From: Gigaspora rosea | Taxonomy: Eukaryota; Glomeromycota; Glomeromycetes; Diversisporales; Gigasporaceae | Reading direction: 5' to 3' | Length of the DNA: 64,000 nucleotides | NCBI GenBank assembly: GCA_003550325.1 | Contig: QKWP01000202.1 | Location: 130,611 to 194,610, forward strand | Part shown: positions 11,972 to 23,570 of the stretch, one piece after another | Numbering within the stretch: the stretch's first letter is position 1 | How the letters are laid out: each line of letters opens with the position of its first letter | Translations under genes and position numbers: made by a program | Notes under the pieces: model-generated | The model's database searches: none | What the model was told of the DNA's origin: nothing | What the model saw: only the letters and a program-made list of their open reading frames with translations

Positions 11972-12210
11972 TGGGGTGTGTTAATAGAAACCAGGCGAAT
12001 TTTTTTCTAAATAAATTTTTTTTAAACTTTAGATTAAACTATCTTACTAAACCAATCTTGATAAAAATTTTATTATTTAATTCTATGTAGTTATAGAATT
12101 AAATAAAAAAATTTTTATCAAGATTGGTTTAATAGTTGTTAAGATATTTTAATCTAAAATTTAAAAAAAAATTACTAAAAATGATTTGCCTGGTTTCTAT
12201 TGATGCCCCA
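11972..12210. mobile_element. TA-flanked MITE (TGGGGTG ends)
   Basis: Inverted ends TGGGGTGTGTTAATAGAAAC and GTTTCTATTGATGCCCCA, flanked by TA (11970-11971 and 12211-12212). It shares its terminal pattern with 9433-9675. The interior is an almost uninterrupted hairpin with arms of about 100 bp. Confidence 0.7.
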
Positions 12211-12447
12211 TATCTTGCGATCTACTGGTTCAATTTTAATGATTTTACTACTATTAGAATCGCAAGAATGTGCTCTACAACTTTCAATTAGTGGAGTAGT
12301 AAGGTTAGGTTAGTAAAAATTTTGTTATTGCTCTGACAGTGCCAGATTCCAGAAATTTGATAAACAATAATTGATTTTTCTTAATTTTACTATATATGGT
12401 AATATATGCAGCCCCTGTTTGGTATACGGATCACGAATTAAACAATA

Positions 12448-12840
12448 CAGTGCGTACAACCTAGTCCCGACCAATAAAAATTGATAAAATTCAATTTGTT
12501 AATCCTTCTTTAAAAAAAATAGTACCCAAAAAATACTATTTTAAAATGTTAAATCAAGACAAGCTAAACACTTCCACATTGAAGTTATAGTTTTTTGTAA
12601 TTAAATATAAAATTTGGCCACATTTGATATATATAAAAAAAGCAAATTTGGTCTCTTTAAACAATTAAATTTGGCCATTTTATTATAATTTAAATTTGGC
12701 CACTTTATATAGATTAAAATTTAAATTTGGATATAAATATTAGCTAAATTTTCAAATAGGCTTCTTCATATATATAAAAAATAAAATCTGAATTTGGCCA
12801 CTAAAAATTTTTATTGGTAGGGACTAGGTTGTACGCACTG
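12448..12840. mobile_element. Tc1/mariner-type MITE (CAGTGCGTACAACC ends)
   Basis: The terminal inverted repeats start CAGTGCGTACAACCTAGTCC and extend through CCAATAAAAATT, about 36 bp with one mismatch. TA flanks both sides (12446-12447 and 12841-12842). CAGTG termini with a TA duplication fit Tc1/mariner. The interior has repeated AAATTTGGCCA words and no coding sequence. Confidence 0.75.
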
Positions 12841-12842
12841 TA

Positions 12843-13559
12843 CAATATATTTTATTACCTTCTGCTATATGGTAGACAATACTTCAACTCTTAGTATTAT
12901 TGCGTGATTCGGCGTGATTCACCATGATTCAACAAAGAGACGCTTGCTAGGAAGTTCTTTGTTAAAAAAGTGTTGTATCGATTATTTTTTTTTTTTTAAA
13001 GTTTGCTTAGACCCGAAAAATTCTGGATTTACAGTACTACACTGTATAAATACTTGTGTAAGATCGATCCCGGAAATCTTCGGAAACAAAAGTCCCCCTG
13101 CTTTCATACGTTCGTTTCATTTTACCCCTCCCAAGAGTCCTAAAAAGTGATGTTAACCGAAGAATCAACTTCGAACGGCCTAAAGCCAGAGACCAAAAGT
13201 TAGACAGTTATGAGCTTTATATAATAGCCAAGTTGTAGAAAATGCAGGACCAAATGATCCTTCATAATTTTTTAATATTATCTAGCTTGTCAAATGGATC
13301 AATTCAATTATATTTTCAATACTTATTGGTTCTAATTGGTCTCTTTATTTCATCTTTTTATTTTTAATTGTTATGTCAGGATTTCATACCAGACACATAC
13401 ATTATCCGTAATATCTTCACTACAATGTTTACATTTTCCATTATAAATATTTCTTCTCCATAACATATTTAATCATTTCATATTATTTGTGAATTTCTGA
13501 TCAATTAACATGAATAAAATGAAAATATATGGTAAATATTCATAAATTGAATAGCTCAT
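12843..13559. other. Intergenic, nothing recognised
   Basis: The plus-strand ORF at 12914-13150 (78 codons) crosses a poly-T tract, has no recognisable domain and no gene-like context. I see nothing else. Confidence 0.4.
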
Positions 13560-14527
13560 ATTAAGATATTTTGGTGTGTATAAATTCATTATGAGATTGC
13601 AATAAAGATTTTTTTCAGGTTGCAGTCTGAATTGGTTCCTTGACTCCGGATTGCTGTATTGAATTAGCTAAACATGGTTGATAATTTGAATAAAAATTTG
13701 GAGATTTAAATCATATCTGAGTGATCCGCGGGTTCATCTGTTGGATGACCGGGTAACATTTTTCTTATCGGGTAAATTCACTAGAAATTCATTTGGCCAG
13801 ATGTCCTAGAATTTATGATAGCAACCGTAAATTATAGTTATTGCACGGGTCTTATGTGACAACCCGTGCTTTTTTCATTTACTTATTGACGGGATTGTTA
13901 CGTCAGATACCGTGCAATAAGATAGTTATTATATGGTATGTTGAATAACCCGTTACATACACGGGTTCATATTTAAATCCCGTGCCTTCGGCACGGAATA
14001 TGAACCCGTGTGTAACTGGGTTATTCACTACAACCCATACAATAACTATAAATTACTGTCACTGCTGAAGCTAGGAAATTTTAATAATTTTTAAGAATTT
14101 TGCTATTTGACGTCTGGGCAAATTTGCCTAAACTCAGAAAAGGAATTTTTCTAACATTTGTGTAAGAAGAAATCGAAGGCTTTCTTAAAACATCACCGGC
14201 AACTTAGAATTTTGTCTTGAAAATCACCTTTTGTTTCTAATAGAAAAATTCCTGCCAAATTTTACTATACGACATTCCTAATCCCAACCCTAAAACTAAC
14301 CCTAGCTCTAAAGCAATAATCAGGCAAATTTATCCTAGGCATCATATAGATTTTCTTAAAATTTCTGAGGTGCTAATAAATGTTATATGTGGTTTTAAAT
14401 TTCAGGAATGTAATTTTTGAGATTATGATTTTTCGTGATTATGATCTTTCGTGATTATGATCTTTGGGATATGATCTTTCGGGATTATGATCTAGCTTTC
14501 GGGATATTGCCTCTTTGGGATTTAGTA
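13560..14527 (-). repeat. Dispersed repeat copy split by a foldback insertion
   Basis: This segment matches about 3765-4200 in inverted orientation: TTGCAGTCTGAATTG near its left end and ATGATCTTTCGGGATTATGA words near its right end. It is interrupted at about 13848-14054 by a foldback with TATAGTTATTG ends. The centre of that foldback is a strong hairpin built from ACACGGGTTCATAT and CCGTGCCTTCGGCACGG with a TTCG loop. An additional non-matching block fills about 14055-14400. Confidence 0.5.
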
Positions 14528-15269
14528 CACTCCCTGACAAAAATCACGAGATATCACATGGTTATAACCTAATTTAATGATGATCGTAGCCGATAAAAAC
14601 ATTTTTTTTTTAATATATACAAATCATACTTGACGCAATAAGCAAAGTTGTTCATTATAACGATTTGCATATAATTTAAAAATTTTAGAAATTTTTTCGT
14701 GACATATTTAGTATTGGCCAATTCTATTTTGACCCAGGCCAAAATGACCCCTCATAGAATTTAGAGTTAATGTGAGACGGAATTAGTAATGATAATATCC
14801 TGATCCGTTGGGGATTAGCGGAAATGAAGTTTCCGCTTATTCGCATACGGATCAGGGTATTATTAATTAATCCTCCTGTGATCTTGATATAGTGATCGGG
14901 ATTATATTGCTAATAGCCAGAATTATGTTAATACCTGCTAAGGGTTTTTTAATATAAAAACACAGCTATCATTAACATAATTCTGGCCTAAACTAACCCT
15001 AAATTCTAAGAAGGAGTCATTTTGACCCGGATCAAATTAGAATTTCCCTTTATTTTATTAGATTATTCTATTATAAATTTTACTTTGGTTGTTTATATAA
15101 GATTTTAAGATACAAAAAATGTGTGTGTGTGGTTTTTTTTTTAAATTAAAAACAATGGTTTTCGAGAACCTTTTAAAAAACAATATAGTTTTTATATATG
15201 GCACAATCATCACTTAATTAAATTAGATTTTTGTGATTATAGAATCCCGTGATTTTTGTCAGGGGAGTG
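14528..15269. mobile_element. TIR element with CACTCCCTGAC ends
   Basis: The left end CACTCCCTGACAAAAATCACG is inverted at the right end as GTGATTTTTGTCAGGGGAGTG. TA precedes the left end, and TTA follows the right end, so a TA duplication is likely but not exact. A second foldback is nested at about 14728-15047, with arms starting AATTCTATTTTGACCC and two smaller hairpins inside. No coding sequence. Confidence 0.55.
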
Positions 15270-15281
15270 TTACATCGGAAT

Positions 15282-15790
15282 TAGGGATGTTAATCGGTCG
15301 AATCCTAACTGATCTTCACAAGGAACTGCCAGGATCTGTAAGGATTCGGTCCTTAAATCATGTGAAAACACAATACATTTATAGGACTTAGATCCTGAAT
15401 TGAATTATAACAATACTCAATAGATTCAATTCAGGATCTGATACAGGTAGTGTTGTCAAATTACCGTAAATTTACGTAATTCTATGTAATTTTGCGTAAG
15501 TTTACGGTAAGCTAATTTTCATGTAATTTGTAATTTTGAACACACGATATTTAGTCTCCGAATCAATACTGGCCGAATTTTTGTAATTCCGGTACTTAAT
15601 ATACGGTGTGATGAAAATTAATGAATTTAGTTTTCTTAAAATTACATGTAATGTAAAATTGTAATTTATGTAACACAACCCTAGATACAGGATCTAAATC
15701 CTATAAAATGTATTGTATTTTCATTATGTTTCATGTTATTTAAGGACCGAAACCAAGACCGTCTTTTTAGATCGAACCTGACTTGACTCA
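15282..15790. mobile_element. hAT-like element with GGATC/GGACCG words
   Basis: The left end TAGGGATGTTAATCGGTCG resembles the terminus of the hAT relic at 4685. The flanks are a perfect 8-bp duplication ATCGGAAT (15274-15281 and 15791-15798). The interior repeats AGGATCTGA-type words in both orientations. The right terminus (ending TTGACTCA) is degenerate compared with the left. It is interrupted by the element at 15448-15683. Confidence 0.65.
15448..15683. mobile_element. hAT-like MITE with GTAATTTACG words
   Basis: The left end is TAGTGTTGTCAAATTAC; the right end read inward is TAGGGTTGTGTTACATAA. The 8-bp duplication GATACAGG is perfect (15440-15447 and 15684-15691). The interior is made of GTAATTTACGTAA-like words in both orientations. 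It is inserted within the element at 15282-15790. Confidence 0.8.
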
Positions 15791-15821
15791 ATCGGAATTC
15801 GGTACTATCGGGATTTTTATA

Positions 15822-15989
15822 TGGGCTGATTTTTTCGATTTATGTAGATTGTACCCCAAAAATTGGGTTAATGCTGGTCATTTTGCAGATCATTTGGGAG
15901 GTTTAAAACTCATCTCAAAAGGCCAGATGATCAGCAAAATTGACCAGAATTAACCCAATTTTTGGGGTACGATCTACATAAATCGCCCA
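15822..15989. mobile_element. TA-flanked hairpin MITE
   Basis: The inverted repeats run from TGGGCTGATTTTTTCGATTT to AATCGCCCA, with long pairing through GTAGATTGTACCCCAAAAAT and its complement. TA is present on each flank (15820-15821 and 15990-15991). It is non-coding. Confidence 0.65.
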
Positions 15990-16319
15990 TATGATTCTTA
16001 CGGATAAACCTTAATATAATTACTAGAAATTACTTACTGAGTATTGCTTAAGTTTATCTGTTATTAAACTTTAATTCATGTTTTTAAATTTTTATTTACA
16101 GTATTTTAATATTTGAGAGATATCAATGGATTATTTAGCTTTATTTATAATTGGCTTTTTAGGAGCACAAACAAATCAGAACATCTCCGACAATATTTAA
16201 AAAGCCTCAAATATTTATTATTGATTTCTTTTTTTTTTTTTTTTGATATAAAAAGTCAGGTTTATTTTGTTATTAACATCCGCGAAGCCACAATGTATAC
16301 TTTATACTATAGCTTAGCT

Positions 16320-16557
16320 CAGTGTTGGCCGTTGACCTAAAATGACATATATGACCTTTATGACCTGTCATAGTTCATTTGGTCATAACGAAGGTTAATA
16401 TGACTTTATGACCTTTTAGTATGAATCATAGTAAATAAATTTTTTATTAGCATTTAATATGACCAATGCGTATGAACTATGACCAAAAAGGTCATATTAT
16501 TACATGACCAAGGCCATATCAAAAAAATGTTATGACTCAGGTCATCTACCAACACCG
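16320..16557. mobile_element. hAT-like MITE with ATGACC words
   Basis: The left end is CAGTGTTGGCCGTTGACC; the right end read inward is CGGTGTTGGTAGATGACC. The flanking 8-mers GCTTAGCT (16312-16319) and ACTTAGCT (16558-16565) differ at one base. The interior repeats ATGACC and GGTCAT throughout. Confidence 0.75.
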
Positions 16558-16625
16558 ACTTAGCTTGCTTAGTTTTGTTTATATTTGTTTGGGTTTACTG
16601 AAATTGACATTGCATTGCTAGGTTA

Positions 16626-16932
16626 GGCCACGCAAAGTTGATTTTTTCGTTTTGCATTACCCGCCGTCCCATTTTTTTTTTAGTTCCCAATTGTGCCAAT
16701 TGATCGATTTTTGACAACTATTTTTCCCCTATTTTCATCCGGTGTCACCCGATGTGACCTTAATTTCCCGTAATTATCCGATAGGACTGACAGGAAAAAT
16801 ATGACTGCCGGCCAAATTTTTTGATTCCTTGTTGTGCAAAATGAAAATTAACATCATATAAATCCGTTCGTCCGTCCGTCCCGAATTTTGAAATCCATGT
16901 AATGCAAAACGAAAAATCAACTTTGCGTGGCC
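16626..16932. mobile_element. MITE with GGCCACGCAAAGTT ends, TTA duplication
   Basis: The terminal repeats GGCCACGCAAAGTTGATTTT and AAAATCAACTTTGCGTGGCC are followed inward by TTCGTTTTGCAT and its complement. TTA flanks both ends (16623-16625 and 16933-16935), which is PIF/Harbinger-like. A second copy is at 49983-50213. The ORF beginning at 16902 starts in the right terminal repeat and is not a gene. Confidence 0.75.
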
Positions 16933-16935
16933 TTA

Positions 16936-18429
16936 TACAGCGTTCGCTGTTTTTTTCTTTTATAACGAGATCTTCTAACCTTTCGTGGAGAAAGTTTCGT
17001 CTAACAACTATAGTGCTAATTAAAGCAATTTATATAAGTAGTATAACGCCGATTTTTTCTCCAAACGAATTTATGTCAAGTGACTAAATTGATCAATCGA
17101 TTGTAAGTTAATTACGATGCATCAATAAAGTCGAGCTTCTTTATTAACGAAGCCCACTTTTATCTATTATATCGACATTAAAAAATTTATATATTTTCAA
17201 AATTTATTACTTCTTTTTTATTATGTAAAACATACAAAACTATTATAAAGAAGCACGTAAACAATTAATAATAAAGCACGTAAACAATTAATAATAAAGA
17301 ATTTGGTATTTCAAATAAAATGCATAAGCCACACGGTAGATATGCGCTTAGACGAGTAAATTAAAAAATAATTGAACAGAAAATAATAAAATTTATAAGA
17401 AAATGAATATTATTATAGAATTATTACAAAAGAAAAAAAATTGAAGAACTATCTATATTCTTTAAAATTTCAGAATAATGTGGAAAGTCATTATTTCATT
17501 CAAAGGACAGTAATATTTCACGTTATATATCCTGTTTTTTTTCCGATTATAGACTCACATTATTAATGTTTGATAATTATATAAAAGGCATGGATAATTC
17601 CTTTAAAAGGATAAGAAAAAAACCATACAATTAATTTTTGAAATATAATGTCAATATGAAAAACAAAAAAGAATTTATTTACCAGGAATGTATCCAAGTA
17701 AAGTCAGCAATATATTAATTAATAAATCTTTGGTGCAGCCAACTTCAAGAAAGACACCAAGTGGTGGCAAGATAAGAGCGAAAAGTACTTTAAATATGTC
17801 ACTAAAAGTAATTGCCATCTTCGATTATATTATTAGAATTTGGTTTGTTTTTTTTTTTATTTTAATTAGTTTCTTAAATGATAATTTTTAAAGGTTTTTT
17901 TTTCGTGTGTGTGTATAAAAATACATGCATGTTTCGTGTATTTATATAAAATATGACAATACATAACTACAATACATATAGTGATCAGTCAAATGATTGC
18001 CGCTGCACTGTAAAAGAAAAACATGTAAATCACGTTCTTTCAATTTATATCTTTCCGAACTTAGCCCTGATGCGTTAGCGTAATTTGAAATCATGATTAA
18101 TTACATGAAGATCTAGTCTCATAATGCAATCAGGATTATCAGGATTCTACGGGGGCTAAGTTTGGAGTTTTCTCATGGGGCATTCAAAGATTAAATGATC
18201 TGCATTAGAGATTGTCACAGCACACAATGCGACGATTTTCTAATAATATATACTTTGCAACTAAACTAATAACATGCTAAATTGTCACGTTATGTGATGT
18301 GACTTTTTACGTAATAAGTTATTATCTTGCCCATCTTTAATCTACATCTATCCAACTAATTATGTGATTATTTTGCGGTAGTTTACGGTATGGTGTGTGA
18401 TGTAATGGCTGATGTGTGGTTACGTCTTA
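16936..18429. other. AT-rich intergenic
   Basis: No supported gene. A 23-bp direct duplication (AGCACGTAAACAATTAATAA plus three bases) lies at about 17251-17298. The ORF at 17688-17891 has no recognisable domain. Confidence 0.4.
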
Positions 18430-18588
18430 TTCCCCGACGGTTATTTTCCCTTACAGGTCATCTACCCGATACCCGATATCACGTGGGTGACAATTTGTCA
18501 ACTATATATACCTGTAACTAATCAAATGCTAACCTTAGCCCTATGTGATGTCGGGTAAATGGCTTGTAGGGGAATAACCGTCGGGGAA
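18430..18588. mobile_element. Foldback MITE with TTCCCCGACGGTTATT ends
   Basis: The ends TTCCCCGACGGTTATT and AATAACCGTCGGGGAA are perfect inverted repeats, and pairing continues imperfectly through TACCCGATATCAC. No clear target duplication. Confidence 0.65.
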
Positions 18589-19139
18589 ATGTGCGGTGGG
18601 GTTGCATTATTATTCACAATGGCTAGTTAAAACAAGCAAAGATTGCAGAGATACGCGGATTTGATCATCAACCTTAATTAATAGATTAAAAATCATACAT
18701 GCAAACAGCCCGGCTTCATATAAATTTTCATGTCAAAATTGCATTGTTATAACAATATTATATTACCAATTATAGAGAATTTGACAATGTTGATTAAAAT
18801 TTTAGGTCACTTCACTTTTCTATTGTACAAAAATAATTAGGTTTTATAAATAACAAAGACAATGTAAGTCTCTATATAAAGGTTGATGAATCTTAGATTT
18901 TTAATAATTTTGGCTAAGCTTCGCTTAGCCGTGTTGTCAGCCTCTAACTCTAGGCTATTTCGCACAAGTCTTGGTCATGATTTCGTGATCACGTTTGGTT
19001 AATCGGGTTTAAATCACCATCCGAAAAATCTCAGATTATACGTTTTAATAATCACGATATATCAATTATTATACGATGGTATTAATATAATTTCCATAAA
19101 AAAGCGAGAGTATAATTAACTATTAAAATTTTGAATATG
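18589..19139. other. Intergenic, nothing recognised
   Basis: No ORF or repeat structure I can support, except the first bases outside the element starting at 19140. Confidence 0.4.
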
Positions 19140-19780
19140 GAGTGCCTCATATTAAAAGGGCCCATTTTGACAATTTTTCAATTGTTTTTTTTTATTTGAC
19201 ATTTGAATAGACATATAATCAATAAAAAGTTTGTTATAAGTAACAAATATTAATAATATAATAAAAAGATCCATAAAATGAACTTAAAAATTTTATACAT
19301 GTTGTGCCTCAGATGCATCCTTGCGTCAGATGACTCTCGGCCTAAATTATTATAGTTTAGGCCAGTCATTGCAGATTATTTAAATGCTGGTCATCTGATA
19401 GCAGTTAAATGACCTGGTCATTTGCAAATTTTTCAAATGACCGGTCATTAACGGTCATCTCAATTTTGGGTCATTTAGAAATGACTCACCATGGTCATTT
19501 AGAAATGACCGAGGTCATTTGAGGGTCATTTAGTCATTGGACCATCATGCATATAGAGTTTGTATCCATAACTAATATTTTTTACATAGATTGATCAACT
19601 TTAACTGCATTACGAGAAGTAAGCCGGGTTGGGCTAGGTATTTGTAGACTCGAGCCAAAAGTTTAAATGCCCGGTCCAACCTAGGAATGGTAAATAACTC
19701 GATCATTAGATCGAAATTTAAATGACTCCAAGCTATTAAATCATGGCAAGATCATTTCTGTTATTAAGTTCATTTAGGTC

Positions 19781-19924
19781 CAGTGTTGGCACTTGGTATA
19801 TGTCCATATTTTTTAAAAAATTTGGACTATGTCCAAACCTATATGTCCATGTCCATAAATTACTATGTCCATATTTGTCCATATTATTTTTAATAAGTCC
19901 AAATGTCCATATTGCCCAACACTG
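19781..19924. mobile_element. 144-bp hAT-like MITE with TGTCCA words
   Basis: The left end is CAGTGTTGGCACTTGG; the right end read inward is CAGTGTTGGGCAATATGG. It has a perfect 8-bp duplication TTTAGGTC (19773-19780 and 19925-19932). The interior is almost entirely TGTCCATA-type words. The plus-strand ORF crossing it (19743-19949) is a by-product of this repeat. Confidence 0.85.
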
Positions 19925-20123
19925 TTTAGGTCATTGGCATATAAAATAATTTTATTGGTCGAATTGCTCGTATAAAAAGTTATCAAACATTATTACTTTC
20001 CTTATCGATAATCTTAGCTATATATTAATGTCCCAAATTTTACTAAGTCAATTAATATTTATGTCTTAAGTAATGTGTTCAAAAAATATGCAATTTATTA
20101 TTTCGAACAACTTTACTTAAGAC

Positions 20124-20445
20124 TAGGGATGGTAAAGTTTCTAGTTCAGAACCTAAGAACCTGGTTTTAGAACCTGGTTCTTAAAAACCAGGTTCCAATT
20201 TTGGAGCCTAGGTTCTTAGGTTCATGATAGGTTTTTAGGTTCATGGTAGGTTCTTGGTTCTTAGTTTCTTAGATTTATAATAGATTTTAGGTTCTTAGGT
20301 TCGAACCAGGTTCAGGAACCAGGTTCAGAACCAGGTTTTGGAACCAGTTTTTGGAACTTTTTAAAAATCAGGTTCTTAGGTTTTTGAAATGGAACCTAAA
20401 GGTTCCAAACCAAAAACTGAACCTAAACCAACCTAATCATCCCTA
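20124..20445. mobile_element. hAT-like MITE with GGTTCTTAG/GAACCTAAG words
   Basis: The left end is TAGGGATGGTAAAGTTT; the right end read inward is TAGGGATGATTAGGTTGG. It has a perfect 8-bp duplication CTTAAGAC (20116-20123 and 20446-20453). The interior is built of AGGTTCTTAGGTTC words and their complements. Confidence 0.85.
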
Positions 20446-20740
20446 CTTAAGACATAAATATTAATTGACTTATAGATACAATTATTGATTATATTTTTAA
20501 TTTTGTTTGGCGGCCAATTCTGATTGGCTAAAGAGCATTAGAATATTAACTAACATATGTTAAATGGCCCAATGACTAGTCATTTGTTATTTGGGTCATT
20601 TGGGTCATTCAGATCATTTACCATCACTGTCTGATAGTCATCTGAGGGGTTGGCTGCAATTTCATGCAAGTTTTAATTTTAATTTACTCAAAATTGTTGT
20701 TGTGACTAATGAGCCTTTTTAATATGAGACACTCTATATG

Positions 20741-21828
20741 TTAATGATGTAAATTGTGTGACCTAAAATTTTTTAACCTAGTTCATTTGGTTTGCCAAGT
20801 TTTTTAATTGTGTAACTTATATATTTATGCAATTGACATTGGTTCAATCATTATTTATTTGCTTCTTTTGTTATAATCTCTCATTATAGTCTTTGACAAA
20901 TGAATTAGACAAAACAAGAAAAAAAGAATATAAATATAGTCTAATCTCTATATACCATAGTGCACTGACCAAGTACCCTTTTCAATATTCTCTATTGCAA
21001 AGTACCTAGTGCAAAACATGAGACCTCTATTAATTAAATATAGAATAATTTAAATTTATAGACTGCTTATTGTAAGTATAAAATATGCATAAACTTAAAA
21101 AAATTTTTTGTGACACTAACCTGTTGCTGTATAATATACCTGGGTCTTTTGTAAGTTTTTTTTATAGGTATATTTTATTGTACCCTAGATACTTTGGTTA
21201 ATGCACTATGATAGTCACCCTATATATAGTCACAAATCTAATAAGCACTTTGTAGATTTACTAATCTTTTTTACTATAATTTTCACCTCTATATAAGAAC
21301 ATTTGTAATTTAAATACTATTACTATTTTTATTTACTATCTATATAAAACTACTCAATATAATCACATTATTATTATAAAGATTTTGAATTAATTATTTT
21401 ATTATTATAAATATTTTTATAAGTTATTTTATTATTTTTTAACAAATAAAAAAATTTTTTAAATAATTAACTATAATTGCTACATTTAAAAGTTAAAATT
21501 GTACTAAGTAAATTGATAATATTGCTATAAGTAATATTGTTTAGAGGATAAAATTACATTTATTGCAAAATTTTGTGATAATTTGAATAATATTTTATTA
21601 TTACACTTTTACAAGTTATGCTTAGGTAAAAAAAAAACTAAAAAAATTAAAAATTTTTTAACTAACAATAAATTATAAAAGTGCATTAATAAAAGTACAT
21701 TAATAAAAGTTTATCCAATTTATCTCAAAATTTCAGAATATATTTAATTTTGTATCCCAAAAACTTTACTAGATCATTATTATTGATTTACTTAATATAA
21801 TTTTGATTTTATATGTAGCTATAATATG
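20741..21828. other. AT-rich intergenic, possible end of a larger TIR element
   Basis: No gene. The sequence TAGTCTAATCTCTATATA at about 20938 has an approximate inverted counterpart at about 24778-24797 (TATATGGAGGTTAGACTGTA). These could be ends of an approximately 3.9-kb element enclosing the MITEs between them; I could not confirm a duplication. Confidence 0.35.
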
Positions 21829-22130
21829 GGGTCTTTGCAGTAGAAAGGGCTGATACTGGTTTATATATGATTTTGAGAAAATCATATTTGTTTTATTCAG
21901 ACTAATCTGGGTTAATCAAAATTTTCGTGATTTGATTAGTCCATTATATCAGATATTCCTGTAATGTATGAAACTCCCAAGAATGTTTTTTTAAATATCT
22001 CAATTTTTATTATGCAAATCAATTTCTACTTATAATTAAAAAATATAGCATTTGTCAAAATTTATCTGAATATAACAAAACCTTGATTTTCATTTTTGGG
22101 CAGTATTGGCCCTTTCTATTGCAAAGGCCT
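21829..22130. mobile_element. TIR element with CTTTGCA(G/A)TAGAAAGGGC ends
   Basis: GGTCTTTGCAGTAGAAAGGG near the left and CCCTTTCTATTGCAAAGGCC at the right are inverted repeats; pairing extends through a GATACTGG/CAGTATTGG-like segment. TA-rich flanks make the exact boundary uncertain. It is non-coding. Confidence 0.55.
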
Positions 22131-22136
22131 TATATA

Positions 22137-22327
22137 TGTTGTGCGTCAGATTAAAACTTGCATCAGATTGAATCTGACACATGTCAGATGACTATCAGTT
22201 GACCAGCATTAAATGATCGGCAACAACTGGTCTAAACTAACCTCTAACTTTACCGTAATTTTACCCTAACCCTAATCTAATTTAGGCTGGGTCTATTCTG
22301 ATGCAAGAATCGATCTGAAGCACGACA
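22137..22327. mobile_element. TA-flanked MITE (TGTTGTGCGTCAGA ends)
   Basis: The left end TGTTGTGCGTCAGATT and the right end GATCTGAAGCACGACA are imperfect inverted repeats flanked by TA (22135-22136 and 22328-22329). Internal words GCATCAGAT and CTGATGC pair. A related fragment (TTGTGCCTCAGATGCATC) is present near 19305 inside the 1.6-kb element. Confidence 0.6.
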
Positions 22328-22329
22328 TA

Positions 22330-23570
22330 TATAATTATTTAAAAAAAAATTAAAAATTTATTTTTTAAATAATCATATTAAATAAATCAATAATAATGAT
22401 CTAAGTAAAGTTATTTGAAATTCAAGATTATATAAATTTTAAAATTTTGAGATCAAAAATCCAGGATGGGGTATGGAAAGCTCTGGTAGGTTTAGGTCAT
22501 AGTCAAGGATGTCAGAGTCTCTTGTACTTAATATAGTATAATATTGTATTACATAATATATACAAACATATATTTAATAATAAAGTCTTTGAGGCACAAC
22601 CTTACCTTAAAAAAAAAAATTTTTTTGAGATAATTTAGATAAATTTTTATTAATGCATCTTTATAATTTACAGTTAAGTTAAAAATTTTTAATTTTTTTA
22701 GTTTTTTTTATCTAAGTATAACTTGTGAAAGTGTAAATAATAAAATGTTAATCAACTTACATCAACTTATTTCAAAATTTTAAAATATATATAATTTTGT
22801 CTTCTAAACAAAATTAATTAGAGTATTATTATAAATTTACTTAGTTTAATTATAACTATTATATGTAGCAATTATAATCAATTATTTAAAAAAACAAATT
22901 TAAAAAATTTTTATTTATTAAAACTTTTATATATAGCCAAACCTTGATATAATCACTAGTTCGGAAAACTAGAATTTGGTAATTATAACAAGTTGTGACT
23001 ATATAAAGATCAAAGTTTATAATAGTTAGAGCTTAAAAATAGGGTGACTATATCAAGGTTGTAACTATATCAAGAGTGACTATAACAAGGTTTGACTGTA
23101 ATCACCAACTATATTTTATAACATAGATATAGCTATATAGAAAATATTCTATAACTATCATATAGTGGTCTACTATATTATTGTGAACACTTTTTAAAAA
23201 TTTATACAGGGCTAAATATACAAAATATTAAGCTAAAATTAAATTATAAATTCTTTAAATCTATATTTTTAAATAAAAAAAATTTTAAAAATTCTATATA
23301 CAGTTTTTAAAATAATTAATTTTGTGTAAAATTTTAGATTTTTATATTTGACCAGTTTTTATTGTTGTATAAAATTTAACTGTATAGTAGAAATTAACTT
23401 TTTATTAAGCTAATTTAATTTCAAAAATAAGCAAAAATTATTCAGTATAACAAATTACATATATAGTAATCTCAAAATTTTTATAAATTTAAAAAATTTT
23501 TAAGTATTATTTCTAAATATAGAATGCAATTATTAATTCAAAATTACATCAATTACCAAATATAGGAGAT
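22330..23570. other. AT-rich intergenic
   Basis: No gene. The interval at about 22940-23095 begins with AGCCAAACCTTGATATAATC and ends with TATAACAAGGTTTGACTGTA, probably a degraded foldback element. Confidence 0.4.

Larger units (their letters stand above)
11650..12443. repeat. Large foldback (about 0.8 kb) with nested insertions
   Basis: The outer arms pair from ATTCATGATCCATATACCAAAC (about 11657) with GTTTGGTATACGGATCACGAAT (about 12418-12437), continuing inward through GATTTCTGGAATCTGGCAC and GTGCCAGATTCCAGAAAT to a centre at CAAGATATCTTG. That centre is split by the TA-flanked MITE at 11972-12210, and a 94-bp MITE (11875-11968) is inserted beside it. No gene. Confidence 0.7.
19402..20629. 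mobile_element. hAT-like element with GGTCATTT words
   Basis: Flanked by a perfect 8-bp duplication TCTGATAG (19394-19401 and 20630-20637). The left end starts CAGTTAAATGACC; the right end read inward is CAGTGATGGTAAATGATC. The word AAATGACC/GGTCATTT fills both subterminal regions (19405-19550 and 20560-20629). Two further hAT-like elements are inserted in its middle. Confidence 0.8.
19140..20734. mobile_element. 1.6-kb TIR element carrying a three-element nest
   Basis: The left end GAGTGCCTCATATTAAAA and the right end TTTTTAATATGAGACACTC are inverted repeats. The flanks AATATG (19134-19139) and TATATG (20735-20740) differ at one base. Much of its length is later insertion: the hAT-like element 19402-20629, which contains 19781-19924 and 20124-20445. 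I see no transposase. Confidence 0.6.
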
